In this document: piece by piece, positions 32,996 to 41,203 of the stretch
Numbering within the stretch: position 1 is the first letter of the stretch
Layout of the letters: every line of letters starts with the position of its first letter
Position numbers and translations under genes: made by a program
Source of the DNA: Megasphaera micronuciformis F0359
GTDB lineage: Bacteria; Bacillota; Negativicutes; Veillonellales; Megasphaeraceae
Direction: 5' to 3'
Assembly: GCF_000165735.1 (NCBI RefSeq)
Contig: NZ_GL538209.1
Span: 1-64,000, forward strand
Length of the DNA: 64,000 nt
Notes under the pieces: generated by a model
Told to the model about the DNA's origin: nothing
The model's database searches: none
Seen by the model: the letters and a program-made list of their open reading frames with translations, nothing else

Positions 32996-33137
32996 GGTCC
33001 TTACCCTCCCGGATGATTACTATACATACTGTCTTATATATTATATATTAATCCTGAAAGCTTATGGGTGAAAAGATATGACTGTCGAATTTGTATGGAT
33101 TTAAAATCTTTTAGTATGGTATCCTTATAATAACTGA

Positions 33138-33146
33138 TGGTATAAT
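33138..33146 (+). promoter_or_regulatory. Extended -10 of the CXXC-ferredoxin-TlpA operon
   Basis: TGG plus TATAAT (33141-33146), 20 bases before the first start codon; no clear -35. Confidence 0.5.
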
Positions 33147-33165
33147 AGGAAAAAGGAGGCGGCAC

Positions 33166-33297
33166 ATGTTAAAAAAAAGAATGGTTCTCCTTCTCGTAGC
33201 AGCCGCTTTATTGGCTTTAGGGCTAAGTCGAGGTGAGGATCAGGCTGTCTGGCAAAAGGGCTCAATGATTTGCTTGGAGTGTATCGGTCTTGGTTAG
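33166..33297 (+). CDS. Small membrane CXXC protein (CD1871A family)
   Basis: This 43-residue protein (MLKKRMVLLL... ending GSMICLECIGLG) has one N-terminal transmembrane helix (about residues 5-20) and a C-terminal CLEC motif at Cys36 and Cys39, followed by IGLG. This matches the short CXXC-motif proteins named after CD1871A, which precede membrane ferredoxin and thioredoxin genes. AAGGAGG at 33153-33159 sets the ATG. It overlaps the next gene by 8 bases, so the pair is coupled. It is probably a redox-active partner of the next two proteins. The role is inferred from context. Confidence 0.88.
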   Translation: MLKKRMVLLLVAAALLALGLSRGEDQAVWQKGSMICLECIGLG

Positions 33298-34135
33298 TCG
33301 CAGAATTATTCAAGGTATCAGTGCTTTTCTTACAAATGCCAACTGGAAGGGATTCAGGGACGGTACTATCTATAACGGAGATACTAAGGCACTGTGCGTA
33401 CCGGGTTTAAACTGTTACTCCTGCCCCGGGGCGGTCGGCGGATGTCCGATAGGTGCATTACAAAGTTCGCTTAGCGGGTTTATTCCGCGGATTCCGTTCT
33501 ATGTGTTGGGCTTTATCGCCCTTTTCGGAGTGTTATTTGGCCGCGTCGTTTGCGGCTATTTATGTCCCTTCGGGTTACTTCAGGATTTATTGGATTGTGT
33601 ACCTTGCAGAAAAATAAGAAAATCAAAGATTACGAGACAATTGACGAAAGTAAAATATGCTTTTCTGGGCCTGGTTTTTTTTGGTCCCCTTATGTCATTT
33701 GCCGTTATCGGGTTGGGAGAGCCTTTGTTTTGCAAATATATCTGTCCGGCCGGTACAGTAGAAGGTGCGCTACCCTTATTTGTTGTCAATGAAGGCTTGC
33801 GCTCCGCTGCCGGAAGCTTAACGGTATGGAAAGGATTGTTGGCCGGGAGTATTTTGCTGATGTCGACTTTCGTTTTTCGTCCTTTTTGCCGTTTCATATG
33901 TCCCTTGGGAGCCATATACGGATTCTTTAATCGGTATGCGTTGACGGGAATTGCAGTGGATAAGAACAAATGTATTCACTGCGGACGCTGTGCAGCTGTT
34001 TGCAAATCGGATGTGACGCTGGCAGGAGATAAAGAATGTATTTCTTGCGGTGAATGCGTGGATGTTTGCCCTGTCCATGCAGTGTACAAGAGAAAACTTA
34101 TAATGAGAAAGGTTGAGGAGAGAGATAATGTTTAA
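33290..34135 (+). CDS. Membrane 4Fe-4S protein, NapH/CcoG-like electron carrier
   Basis: A 281-residue polytopic protein with a TTG start at 33290 (GGAG at 33276-33279; overlaps the CXXC gene). Several CxxC-type motifs sit at helix ends: CVPGLNCYSCPGAVGGCP near 37-54, CGYLCPFG near 86-93, CKYICPAG and CRFICPLGAIYG, the NapH-like pattern. The C-terminal ferredoxin domain has two 4Fe-4S motifs: CIHCGRCAAVC and CISCGECVDVCP (about 228-262). It would carry electrons across or along the inner membrane, plausibly to the TlpA thioredoxin encoded next through the CXXC protein. It overlaps the thioredoxin gene by 8 bases. Confidence 0.9.
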   Translation: MVSRRIIQGISAFLTNANWKGFRDGTIYNGDTKALCVPGLNCYSCPGAVGGCPIGALQSSLSGFIPRIPFYVLGFIALFGVLFGRVVCGYLCPFGLLQDLLDCVPCRKIRKSKITRQLTKVKYAFLGLVFFGPLMSFAVIGLGEPLFCKYICPAGTVEGALPLFVVNEGLRSAAGSLTVWKGLLAGSILLMSTFVFRPFCRFICPLGAIYGFFNRYALTGIAVDKNKCIHCGRCAAVCKSDVTLAGDKECISCGECVDVCPVHAVYKRKLIMRKVEERDNV

Positions 34136-34670
34136 AAAATATATGATTGTATTGGCAGCCGCTTTATGTGTTGTCTCACTTACGGCGTGCGGTAATCAAA
34201 AGGCCGAGGCCCAACAACAGACGGCTCAAGCGGAAGCGGTAGCGGATTTAAAAATCGGAGCGCCTGCACCTGATATAGATTTGCCGGCTGCTGACGGAAA
34301 GAGCGTAAAACTTTCTCAACTATACGCACAAGGCCCTGTTTTTATTAACTTCTGGGCATCGTGGTGCCCGCCGTGTGTCGGAGAAATGCCGGACATACAA
34401 AAGGCTTATGATGCACATAAACAGGAAATTCAATTTATTGCCGTGAATATGGACCAGAAAAAAGATGACGGCGTTGCCTTTTGGCGTGACGGAAAATATA
34501 CGATTCCCATGTATCAGCCGAATATTCAAAAGGTGAGCCGTGACTATCGCATTTCGGGAATACCGATGTCCGTTCTCGTAGATACGAGGGGAATCATTGT
34601 AAACATGAGGGTCGGCTCGATGGATGAAAAGGAATTGGAAGAATTCCTCAATTCTATATCGAAGAAATAG
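34128..34670 (+). CDS. TlpA/ResA-family thioredoxin lipoprotein
   Basis: A 180-residue lipoprotein: MFKKYMIVLAAALCVVSLTAC, lipobox LTAC with Cys21. After a Gln/Ala-rich linker (to about residue 40) comes a thioredoxin fold with active site WCPPC (Cys80 and Cys83), ...GIPMSVLVDTRG containing the cis-proline Pro, and a typical C-terminal helix. The start is the ATG behind GAGGAGAGA. It acts in the periplasm, reducing or oxidising disulfides, with electrons supplied by the membrane proteins encoded just upstream. A role in maturation of exported redox proteins is an inference. Confidence 0.93.
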   Translation: MFKKYMIVLAAALCVVSLTACGNQKAEAQQQTAQAEAVADLKIGAPAPDIDLPAADGKSVKLSQLYAQGPVFINFWASWCPPCVGEMPDIQKAYDAHKQEIQFIAVNMDQKKDDGVAFWRDGKYTIPMYQPNIQKVSRDYRISGIPMSVLVDTRGIIVNMRVGSMDEKELEEFLNSISKK

Positions 34671-34704
34671 CCTTTATACCAGTAAAGGTATATATTAAAA
34701 AATA

Positions 34705-34750
34705 AAGGAATGACGAGGGAGCTTATGCTTACCTCGTCATTGCTTTGTGT
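34705..34750 (+). terminator. Terminator after the TlpA operon
   Basis: AATGACGAGG (34709-34718) pairs with CCTCGTCATT (34732-34741), with a short GC-rich core. The T tract is weak (GCTTTGTG). Confidence 0.55.
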
Positions 34751-34756
34751 TACGAC

Positions 34757-34790
34757 CGGCATGATAAAGATCTTTATTTTTATCATGCCG
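34757..34790 (+). promoter_or_regulatory. Perfect inverted repeat before the sulfite-reductase-like gene
   Basis: CGGCATGATAAA (34757-34768) and TTTATCATGCCG (34779-34790) are perfect 12-base arms separated by 10 bases. It ends 25 bases before the start codon. It lacks the T tract of a terminator and may be an operator or an mRNA hairpin. Confidence 0.5.
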
Positions 34791-34815
34791 CATAAGTGAA
34801 GGGGGAGTGCTTGTT

Positions 34816-36354
34816 ATGAACAAAAGATGGACGGAGCATTTTAAAGCCGACTTACCGACATTTTATGATGCAACGCGTAAGTTTTATGCTAAAGAATTGA
34901 AGCCGGCAGAATACAAAGGAATTTCCGGCGGTTTCGGGTGCTATGGAGAACGTGGCGGTGAAACGACCATGATTCGCCTACGTTTTACAGGCGGTATCCT
35001 GGAACGAGAGGACCTTATACAACTCCGTGAAGCGATAAAAAAATATAATTTGAAATTTGTTCATTTTACAACATGTCAATCTGTACAATTTCATCATCTC
35101 AAGGAAAATCAAATACTCGGTTTGATGAAGGAGTGTTATGAACAAGGCATATTAACTCGAGGAGCCGGGTCTGATTTTCCCCGTAATATTACGGCACCTG
35201 CTTTACGCGGGGTCGACCCTTTGGAATACTTCGATATTACGGAATTGGTTAAAGCGGCGGCCGACTATTTGTTGAGTTTTATCGGCGTAGTCGGGTTGCC
35301 GCGTAAATTAAAGGTATCCTTTAATAATACGGGTACCAATGCTCCGCATACGACAGTTCGCGATCTTGGATTTGTCGGACGACCTGACGGGTTGTTCGAT
35401 GTATATGCCGCCGGAGGCTTGGGGCCGAATCCCCGTTTGGGAGTTTTAATCGAAAGCGGAGTCTGTCGAGAACGCGTACTTTATTATATTCATGCTATGT
35501 ACATGCTTTTCTCGGAAACGGGAGATTATAAAAACAGGGCTCGTAATCGCACCCGCTATTTCCAAACTACTCTCGGTGCGGATGAATTCAGAAAACTCTT
35601 TCATACATATCTGGAGAAGGCAAGTTCTCTCGACCTTACGGTGAAGTCGAAGGAAAAAGAAGTGGAGAAAAACGGTTGTAGCGGAGATATAATCCATCCC
35701 TGTGTACACCGTCAAAAGCAAGAAGGTCTCTATTATGTGGAATATCATCCCCAAGGCGGAACGCCGACGATTGACGAATTTACGGAGTTGATTTCCGCGA
35801 TTATTGACATAAACGGGGCACAATTGCGCCTCGGTGCCGAGGAAACTGCATATGTTACAAATTTAACGGCTCGTGAAGCCAAAACAATTGCCGGGATCAT
35901 TGAAAATCACACGGCTCGCACATCGTTTGAAAAGTCTGTTTCTTGCGTAGGTTGCACAATCTGTCAAATCGGGTTGCGTGATTCGGCCGGCCTTCTGCGG
36001 GATATACTGTCGGCAGTCGAACCGTATCATTTTGCAGAAGGCGTCTTGCCGCGTCTGTATATTTCAGGGTGTCCCAATTCTTGCGGTACTCATGAGTTGG
36101 CAAGTATGGGATTTATGGGAGGTGCTAAACGAGTAAACGGGGAAACAGTTCCGGCCTTTGTCTTGTTTACCGGTGGGTCCGAAGACTTAGGTAAAGAGAA
36201 ATTAGGGAAAGAGCGAGGTGTATTATCAGCTATCGATATCCCCCAATTTATAGTCGATCTGGGCAAGTCCATTGAAGCGACAAAAAGTACCTTTGCAGCT
36301 TGGCAAGTTGAGCATGCTGATGAATTTCAACAGTTGATCGATAAATATGTATAA
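34816..36354 (+). CDS. Siroheme/4Fe-4S nitrite or sulfite reductase-like protein
   Basis: A 512-residue protein with two ferredoxin-like half domains and the siroheme-cluster ligands Cys-x5-Cys (SCVGCTICQIG, about residue 379-385, with an extra cysteine in the middle) and Cys-x3-Cys (ISGCPNSCGTHE, about 421-425). Supporting motifs: FGCYGERGGE-IRLRF, VHFTTCQSVQFHHLK, RNITAPALRGVDPLEYFD and KVSFNNTGTNAPH. The enzyme class reduces sulfite or nitrite by six electrons with siroheme. The start is the ATG at 34816 behind GGGGGAG (34801-34807). It is a single gene between a repeat and a strong terminator. Assimilatory versus dissimilatory role cannot be told. Confidence 0.88.
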   Translation: MNKRWTEHFKADLPTFYDATRKFYAKELKPAEYKGISGGFGCYGERGGETTMIRLRFTGGILEREDLIQLREAIKKYNLKFVHFTTCQSVQFHHLKENQILGLMKECYEQGILTRGAGSDFPRNITAPALRGVDPLEYFDITELVKAAADYLLSFIGVVGLPRKLKVSFNNTGTNAPHTTVRDLGFVGRPDGLFDVYAAGGLGPNPRLGVLIESGVCRERVLYYIHAMYMLFSETGDYKNRARNRTRYFQTTLGADEFRKLFHTYLEKASSLDLTVKSKEKEVEKNGCSGDIIHPCVHRQKQEGLYYVEYHPQGGTPTIDEFTELISAIIDINGAQLRLGAEETAYVTNLTAREAKTIAGIIENHTARTSFEKSVSCVGCTICQIGLRDSAGLLRDILSAVEPYHFAEGVLPRLYISGCPNSCGTHELASMGFMGGAKRVNGETVPAFVLFTGGSEDLGKEKLGKERGVLSAIDIPQFIVDLGKSIEATKSTFAAWQVEHADEFQQLIDKYV

Positions 36355-36399
36355 AGAAAACAATCCCTTGGCTATATAAGCCAAGGGATTGTTTTCTTT
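36353..36399. terminator. Bidirectional terminator, 21-bp perfect stem
   Basis: Arms 36353-36373 and 36379-36399 are perfect complements with a 5-base loop and A/T-rich ends. It is shared by the reductase gene and ychF. Confidence 0.95.
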
Positions 36400-36404
36400 A
36401 TATC

Positions 36405-37511
36405 TTAAACATTAAATCTGAAATAGGTGACATCGCCGTCTTGCATAGGATAATCTTTTCCTTCCAAGCGGACGAGTCCTTTTTCTTTAGCGGCTAATTC
36501 GCTACCGCAGGCAATGAGATCGTCGTATGATACAATTTCCGCACGAATGAAACCGCGTTCAATATCCGTATGAATTTTACCTGCCGCTTTTTGTGCCCGC
36601 GTTCCCTTGACAATCGTCCAAGCGCGGACTTCATCGGCACCGGCCGTGAAGAAGTTAATTAAGCCCAAGAGTGCATAGCTGGCATGGATTAACTTTGTAA
36701 GCCCCGCTTCGGGAAGACCGAGCTCTTCCAGGAACATAGCCGCTTCATCATCGGGAAGTTCGGCGATTTCCGATTCTATTTTTGCCGATACGGCAACGAC
36801 TTGGGAACCTTCGGCGGCAGCGAATTCCGTCACCTTCTGTACGAGCGGATTTTCCGTAGCTGTGGCGGCTTCATCTTCCGCTACGTTACAAATATATAAA
36901 ATGGGTTTAAGGGTCAATAAATTCAATTCTTTGAGTAAGGGCAACTCATCTTTTGTCAGCTGTGCCTTGCGGGCGCCTTCACCGTTTTCCAGGCAGGCGA
37001 GCACTTTCTCGAGGACTGTCAATTCGGCTTTGGCAGCCTTGTCGCCGCTTTTGGCAATTTTATTCAGTCTGTCTGCACGTTTTTGAGTTGTTTCCAAGTC
37101 GGCAAGGCATAGTTCAGTGTTAATAATATCAATATCGCGCAACGGGTCTACGGACCCGGAGACATGGGTTATGTTTTCGTCCTCAAAACAACGGACTACT
37201 TCAGCAATGGCATCGGTTTCGCGAATGTGGCTGAGAAATTTATTCCCCAGACCTTCGCCCTTGGAGGCACCTGCAACAAGGCCTGCAATATCGACGAAAC
37301 GCATAACTGCCGGGACGACGCTTTTAGGATGATACATATCCGTAAGGACGGAAATGCGCTTATCGGGAACTTCTACGACCCCGACATTTGGTTCGATAGT
37401 GCAGAACGGATAGTTTGCCGCTTCGGCACCGGCTTTGGTTATGGCATTGAACAGCGTGCTTTTTCCGACATTCGGTAAGCCGACAATACCGACTTCAAGA
37501 TTTGTACTCAT
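36405..37511 (-). CDS. ychF: Redox-regulated ATPase / Obg-like GTPase YchF
   Basis: A 368-residue protein of normal YchF length. Walker A is [13 protein letters not shown] (about 10-22); switch region [27 protein letters not shown] (about 70-97); the G4-like element is altered in YchF (YICNVAED in place of NKxD), giving ATP preference. The C-terminal TGS-like domain ends [23 protein letters not shown], the conserved YchF tail. It associates with the ribosome. I start at the second of two tandem ATGs for better distance from AAAGGTG. Confidence 0.96.
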   Translation of the reverse strand: MSTNLEVGIVGLPNVGKSTLFNAITKAGAEAANYPFCTIEPNVGVVEVPDKRISVLTDMYHPKSVVPAVMRFVDIAGLVAGASKGEGLGNKFLSHIRETDAIAEVVRCFEDENITHVSGSVDPLRDIDIINTELCLADLETTQKRADRLNKIAKSGDKAAKAELTVLEKVLACLENGEGARKAQLTKDELPLLKELNLLTLKPILYICNVAEDEAATATENPLVQKVTEFAAAEGSQVVAVSAKIESEIAELPDDEAAMFLEELGLPEAGLTKLIHASYALLGLINFFTAGADEVRAWTIVKGTRAQKAAGKIHTDIERGFIRAEIVSYDDLIACGSELAAKEKGLVRLEGKDYPMQDGDVTYFRFNV

Positions 37512-37563
37512 CATATCACCTTTAATCGTTAATATATAATCAAAATTATCAGTTCAAATACAC

Positions 37564-37572
37564 ATTATACCA
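37564..37572 (-). promoter_or_regulatory. Extended -10 of ychF
   Basis: On the minus strand TGG (37570-37572) precedes TATAAT (37564-37569), 53 bases upstream of the start codon. Confidence 0.5.
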
Positions 37573-37620
37573 TAAAACGGGGCCTTGTGATGAGATCCGC
37601 ACTTGGCACTTTTTAGGAGT

Positions 37621-37667
37621 AAAAAAGAACCGCAACCGTTTAAGTTATAGGGTTGCGGTTCTTTTTT
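37621..37667 (-). terminator. Terminator of ddh (minus strand)
   Basis: AAAAAAGAACCGCAACC (37621-37637) pairs with GGTTGCGGTTCTTTTTT (37651-37667) just after the ddh stop. Confidence 0.9.
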
Positions 37668-37670
37668 ATT

Positions 37671-38645
37671 TTATAAGGAATGTGCGCGTAATTCTTCGTC
37701 TGAGTGAACGGAAATCCATGCAGGCGGAATATCAAATACCGTAAACGCCCCCGTAGCCTTATGTTTTGCTAACCGGTTTAAACCACGTGCATATGCGGTT
37801 AATACGGAACCTGTAAATTCAGGATTGCTGTCGAGTTGCAAGCGATATTCTACAACATGTTTCGTACCCGGAGTGCTTTCGCCGCTGCGTAAAACAAAAC
37901 CGCCGTGGGGAATGCCCTTGTGATCGCGATCGAGTTCTTCTTGAGAAATGAAGTGAACGACCGTTTCATAACCGACGAAATAGTTCTTCATTGTTTTGAT
38001 TTCATTTTCAATGCGAGCTTTGTCAGCCCCTTCGGCAGCTACGACGTAGCAGTCTCTTAAGTGGGCTTCTTGACCCGTAACTTCCGGCATTTCACCGTTG
38101 CGGATAGCATTTAAGTATTTATCCTTAGGAACTGTATATTGACGGGCGTCTACGACGCCGTCAATACGGCGAATGGCGTCGGAATGACCTTGGCTTACTC
38201 CACGCCCCCAGAATGTATAAGACTTACCTTGCGGTAAAATAGCTTCTGCAAAAACACGTTGCAATGAGAACATGCCCGGGTCCCAACCGCAGGAAATGAG
38301 AGCTGCTGTACCGGCGGCTTTAGCGGCCTTATCTACATTATTGAAGTGTTCCGTAATACGCGGATGCGTATCAAAGCTGTCAATACATGTGAAGTGGGCA
38401 GCTACTGCCGGGGTTTGTTCAATTAAGTCCGTTGCAGAACCGCCGCACAGAATCATGACGTCGATTTTACCCTTGAAATTAAGCATTTCATCCATTGTAT
38501 AAGCCGGTACGCCGCTTACTGTTTTAATACCCTTACGGCGAGAAAAAACGCCTATCAGTTCCATGTCCGGCTGTAATTTTACGGATGCTTCCGCGCCGCG
38601 ACCCAAGTTTCCATAACCGACAATACCGATGCGAATTTTGTCCAT
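37671..38645 (-). CDS. ddh: Meso-diaminopimelate D-dehydrogenase
   Basis: A 324-residue protein of normal length. It begins IRIGIVGYGNLGRGAEASVKLQPDMELIGVFSRRKG (Rossmann GYGNLG at about 10-15), followed by ILCGGSATDLIEQTP, SFDTHPRITEHF, SCGWDPGMFSLQR, WGRGVSQGHSDAIRRI (about 150-165), PHGGFVLRSG and PEFTGSVLTAYARGLNRL. These match meso-DAP dehydrogenase, which converts tetrahydrodipicolinate and ammonia directly to meso-DAP with NADPH. AGGAGG precedes the ATG. The gene lies just downstream of dapL in the same direction (86 bases apart), so two DAP routes sit together. Confidence 0.95.
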   Translation of the reverse strand: MDKIRIGIVGYGNLGRGAEASVKLQPDMELIGVFSRRKGIKTVSGVPAYTMDEMLNFKGKIDVMILCGGSATDLIEQTPAVAAHFTCIDSFDTHPRITEHFNNVDKAAKAAGTAALISCGWDPGMFSLQRVFAEAILPQGKSYTFWGRGVSQGHSDAIRRIDGVVDARQYTVPKDKYLNAIRNGEMPEVTGQEAHLRDCYVVAAEGADKARIENEIKTMKNYFVGYETVVHFISQEELDRDHKGIPHGGFVLRSGESTPGTKHVVEYRLQLDSNPEFTGSVLTAYARGLNRLAKHKATGAFTVFDIPPAWISVHSDEELRAHSL

Positions 38646-38731
38646 GTCGTGCCTCCTGTATAAATACCTTTACTTCTATAAATCGGTTTTTATTGTATCA
38701 CATTCGTCGTTTGTTGTGTATGTATTTTTGC

Positions 38732-39964
38732 TTAAAACCTTAATTTTTTAATTCTATCCACAGCCTCAACCGTATTTTCTCTTGAACCGAATGCCGTAAG
38801 CCTCATATATCCTTCTCCGTGCGGACCGAAACCGCTACCGGGAGTGGTGACAACACCGGCTTGTTCCAAAAGCAGGTCGAAGAAGTCCCAACTTTTCATG
38901 CCTTTAGGCGTTTGTACCCAGGCATAAGGAGAGTTGAGAGCTCCGTAAACAGTATATCCCGCATCTGTTAAACCGTCGCGAATGATACGGGCGTTTTCCA
39001 TGTAATAGGCTATATCTGCACGGCATTGCTTTTGACCTTCTTCGGAGTAGTATGCTTCGGCAGCACGTTGAATGATATACGGCGTACCGTTGAAGAAGGT
39101 GCATTGGCGACGATTCCACATGGGGTTTAGAGGGGTTTTAATGCCGTCGTGAGTATAAGCGACACAGGCTTTAGGTACGACTACGTAGGAACAACGAGTG
39201 CCTGTAAAGCCTGCATTTTTCGAAAAAGAACGTAGTTCGATGGCCACCTCTTTGGCCCCGTCTATTTCGAAAATACTGTGGGGAACGTCGTTTTCCGTAA
39301 TATAAGCCTCATAGGCCGAGTCATAGATCAAGATGACCTTATTGCGATGAGCGTAATCCACCCATTCCTGCAAATCCTCACGCGACATGGCTGTGCCCGT
39401 CGGATTGCTGGGATTGCACAGGTAAACGATGTCGACAGGTTCAGTAGGCGGGGTAGCTTTAAAGCCGTTTTCCGGCGTGCAGGGTAAGTAGACGACGCCG
39501 TCGTAACGCCCCGTTTTTTCATTAAAGGCTCCTGTATGGCCGAACATAACATTAGAGTCGAGGTATACGGGATATACAGGGTCGGCAATTGCAAAGGTAA
39601 GATTGTGGCCAAAAATTTCCTGAATGCAGGCTACATCTGTTTTGGCTCCGTCACCGATAAAAACTTCGTCCGTATCAAGGCTTACTCCGCGGGTTTCATA
39701 ATCGCCCTTAATGATGGCATGACGGAGAAAATCATACCCCTGTTCGGGGCCGTAGCCGTGAAATGTTTCGGCAGTTGCCATGTCGTCAACTGCTTTGTGG
39801 AGTGCTTCAATAATAGCGGGTGCCAGAGGTTTTGTGACGTCACCGATACCGAGACGGATTACTTGTCTGTCAGTTTTCTTTTCATAGTCGGCAACCTTCT
39901 TGGCAATTGTTTGGAATAAATAATTCCCGGGAAGTTTGTTGTAGTTTTCGTTTACGTGAGCCAT
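38732..39964 (-). CDS. dapL: LL-diaminopimelate aminotransferase
   Basis: A 410-residue fold-type I PLP enzyme. It begins AHVNENYNKLPGNYLFQTIAKKVADYEK, with IRLGIGDVTKPLAPAIIEALHKAVDDMA and FHGYGPEQGYDFLR (about 70-83). PLP site residues: NPSNPTG near 186-192, IYDSAYEAYI near 217-226, and the lysine in ELRSFSKNAGFTGTRC (about 248-263, Schiff-base Lys in SFSKNAG). It makes LL-DAP from tetrahydrodipicolinate and glutamate, bypassing DapD/C/E. AAGGAGG precedes the ATG. Upstream is a dyad that may be its operator. Confidence 0.96.
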   Translation of the reverse strand: MAHVNENYNKLPGNYLFQTIAKKVADYEKKTDRQVIRLGIGDVTKPLAPAIIEALHKAVDDMATAETFHGYGPEQGYDFLRHAIIKGDYETRGVSLDTDEVFIGDGAKTDVACIQEIFGHNLTFAIADPVYPVYLDSNVMFGHTGAFNEKTGRYDGVVYLPCTPENGFKATPPTEPVDIVYLCNPSNPTGTAMSREDLQEWVDYAHRNKVILIYDSAYEAYITENDVPHSIFEIDGAKEVAIELRSFSKNAGFTGTRCSYVVVPKACVAYTHDGIKTPLNPMWNRRQCTFFNGTPYIIQRAAEAYYSEEGQKQCRADIAYYMENARIIRDGLTDAGYTVYGALNSPYAWVQTPKGMKSWDFFDLLLEQAGVVTTPGSGFGPHGEGYMRLTAFGSRENTVEAVDRIKKLRF

Positions 39965-40055
39965 AAGGGCCTCCTTAAGAAGATTTATTCATTTTATATA
40001 AAATGATATTTTATTCTACTATACCCCTTTTTTGTTGAAAAGGCGGAAAAATCAT

Positions 40056-40094
40056 ATTTGTACACTGTACTATACAAATGGGTAATACAGTGTA
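40056..40094. promoter_or_regulatory. Dyad upstream of dapL
   Basis: TACACTGTA (40061-40069) and TACAGTGTA (40086-40094) are perfect 9-base inverted repeats 16 bases apart. An overlapping ATTTGTA/TACAAAT pair lies at 40056-40062 and 40073-40079. They sit 92 bases or more upstream of dapL and at the start of the divergent region toward the CpXC gene. A transcription-factor operator is likely. I saw no lysine-riboswitch boxes here. Confidence 0.4.
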
Positions 40095-40147
40095 GCACAT
40101 AACGGTATATGTGTAGCTTATGAATAGACGGGGAATGTGTGCTGACG

Positions 40148-40176
40148 ATGACAGCAGGCTTTCTGTTTGGTATACT
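40148..40176 (+). promoter_or_regulatory. Promoter of the CpXC gene
   Basis: ATGACA (40148-40153), 17-base spacer, TATACT (40171-40176) preceded by TGG. It lies inside the longest open frame, which supports the downstream ATG at 40228 as the true start. Confidence 0.6.
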
Positions 40177-40227
40177 GGGCGTACGGGAAACATGGCGGAA
40201 TACGAGCCGAAGAAAGAGGGGAAGATA

Positions 40228-41019
40228 ATGGGTATTGAAAAAACGGAAACCTATACGCAAACACGCGAATTGCCACTAAATTGTCCGGCTTGCAGTGCGG
40301 CCGGCACGACCATAATATATGAGAAAATTGACGGAACGACACAAATGAGGGACAGAATTCTTACAGACAGCAATTTGTTTATGTATGAATGTCCGCATTG
40401 CGGTGAACGGGTGCGCATAGAAGCTCCTTGCATTTATGTGGATGAAAAACGGAAAATCGCCGTCTGGAATATGCCTGATCCGAAGTTTGAATTTACGGAA
40501 CAAGCTTTGGCTGAAAAAATCGGTAATTGGGACATAAGTGATTATACATGTCGCATTACGCGCAGCTGGGGGGAATTGAGGGAAAAGATTATCGAACTTG
40601 AGAGCTCGGTAGACGATCGCATTTGTGAGGTCATCAAAAGCGGTGCTTACAGTTTGATTAAGGCTGAAGATCGTAAAGTGTTACCTCTTGAGTCGTATCA
40701 TATAGATTATTGCACACAAGAAGGAGATAGTCGGGCTATCGGATTAGTATTTATGCGATCCGATATGGGTGGACAAGCGTATGTATATCCCTTGACGGAT
40801 CGGGTAATACAGGTAACGGACGACATCTTCCGACCTTTGCTGGACGGGCTGGACTTATATAATCGTCGCGGCGAGTTTTTCCGGTTTACTTATGAAACGG
40901 CACACAATTTTGTTATGCAAACGACTGAGGCGGCACAAGAACAAAATAAGAAATATGAAGAACTCATCAGCCTGTGGGTGAAGACCTTGGCTAAAGAACT
41001 ATATCATGTCGACTTGTAA
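40228..41019 (+). CDS. CpXC-domain zinc-binding protein
   Basis: A 263-residue protein. Residues about 18-90 are a CpXC domain: NCPACSAAG at 18-26 and ECPHCGERVRIEAPCIYVDEKRKIAVW at 52-78, with the CPxC pairs and the conserved P-x-x-Y-x-D segment. The rest is an alpha-rich region of unknown function. The start is set by AGAGGGGAAG at 40215-40223; earlier in-frame ATGs lie before the promoter. CpXC proteins have two zinc-binding CPxC motifs and their role is not established. It is a single gene followed by a terminator. Confidence 0.85.
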   Translation: MGIEKTETYTQTRELPLNCPACSAAGTTIIYEKIDGTTQMRDRILTDSNLFMYECPHCGERVRIEAPCIYVDEKRKIAVWNMPDPKFEFTEQALAEKIGNWDISDYTCRITRSWGELREKIIELESSVDDRICEVIKSGAYSLIKAEDRKVLPLESYHIDYCTQEGDSRAIGLVFMRSDMGGQAYVYPLTDRVIQVTDDIFRPLLDGLDLYNRRGEFFRFTYETAHNFVMQTTEAAQEQNKKYEELISLWVKTLAKELYHVDL

Positions 41020-41040
41020 AACTGATAGATCAGGGTAACG

Positions 41041-41078
41041 AAAACCGTGCCTTTTAGATAAGGTGCGGTTTTTTTGTT
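41041..41078 (+). terminator. Terminator after the CpXC gene
   Basis: AAAACCGTGCCTT (41041-41053) pairs with AAGGTGCGGTTTT (41060-41072) with G-T wobbles, followed by a T tract. Confidence 0.8.
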
Positions 41079-41203
41079 ATGCTGTAGACGTATAAAAAGG
41101 TCTTAGCGTATGTATAAAGCGGTGGGGTTCTTTCGTCGCCCTGCGTAAGGATATATAATCAAGATATATAGTTCTGTTGATAAATAATTATAGGAGAACG
41201 GGT

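Noticed and set aside
38646-40227. Lysine riboswitch upstream of dapL or ddh
   Set aside because: The leader regions are too short and lack the lysine-box sequences.
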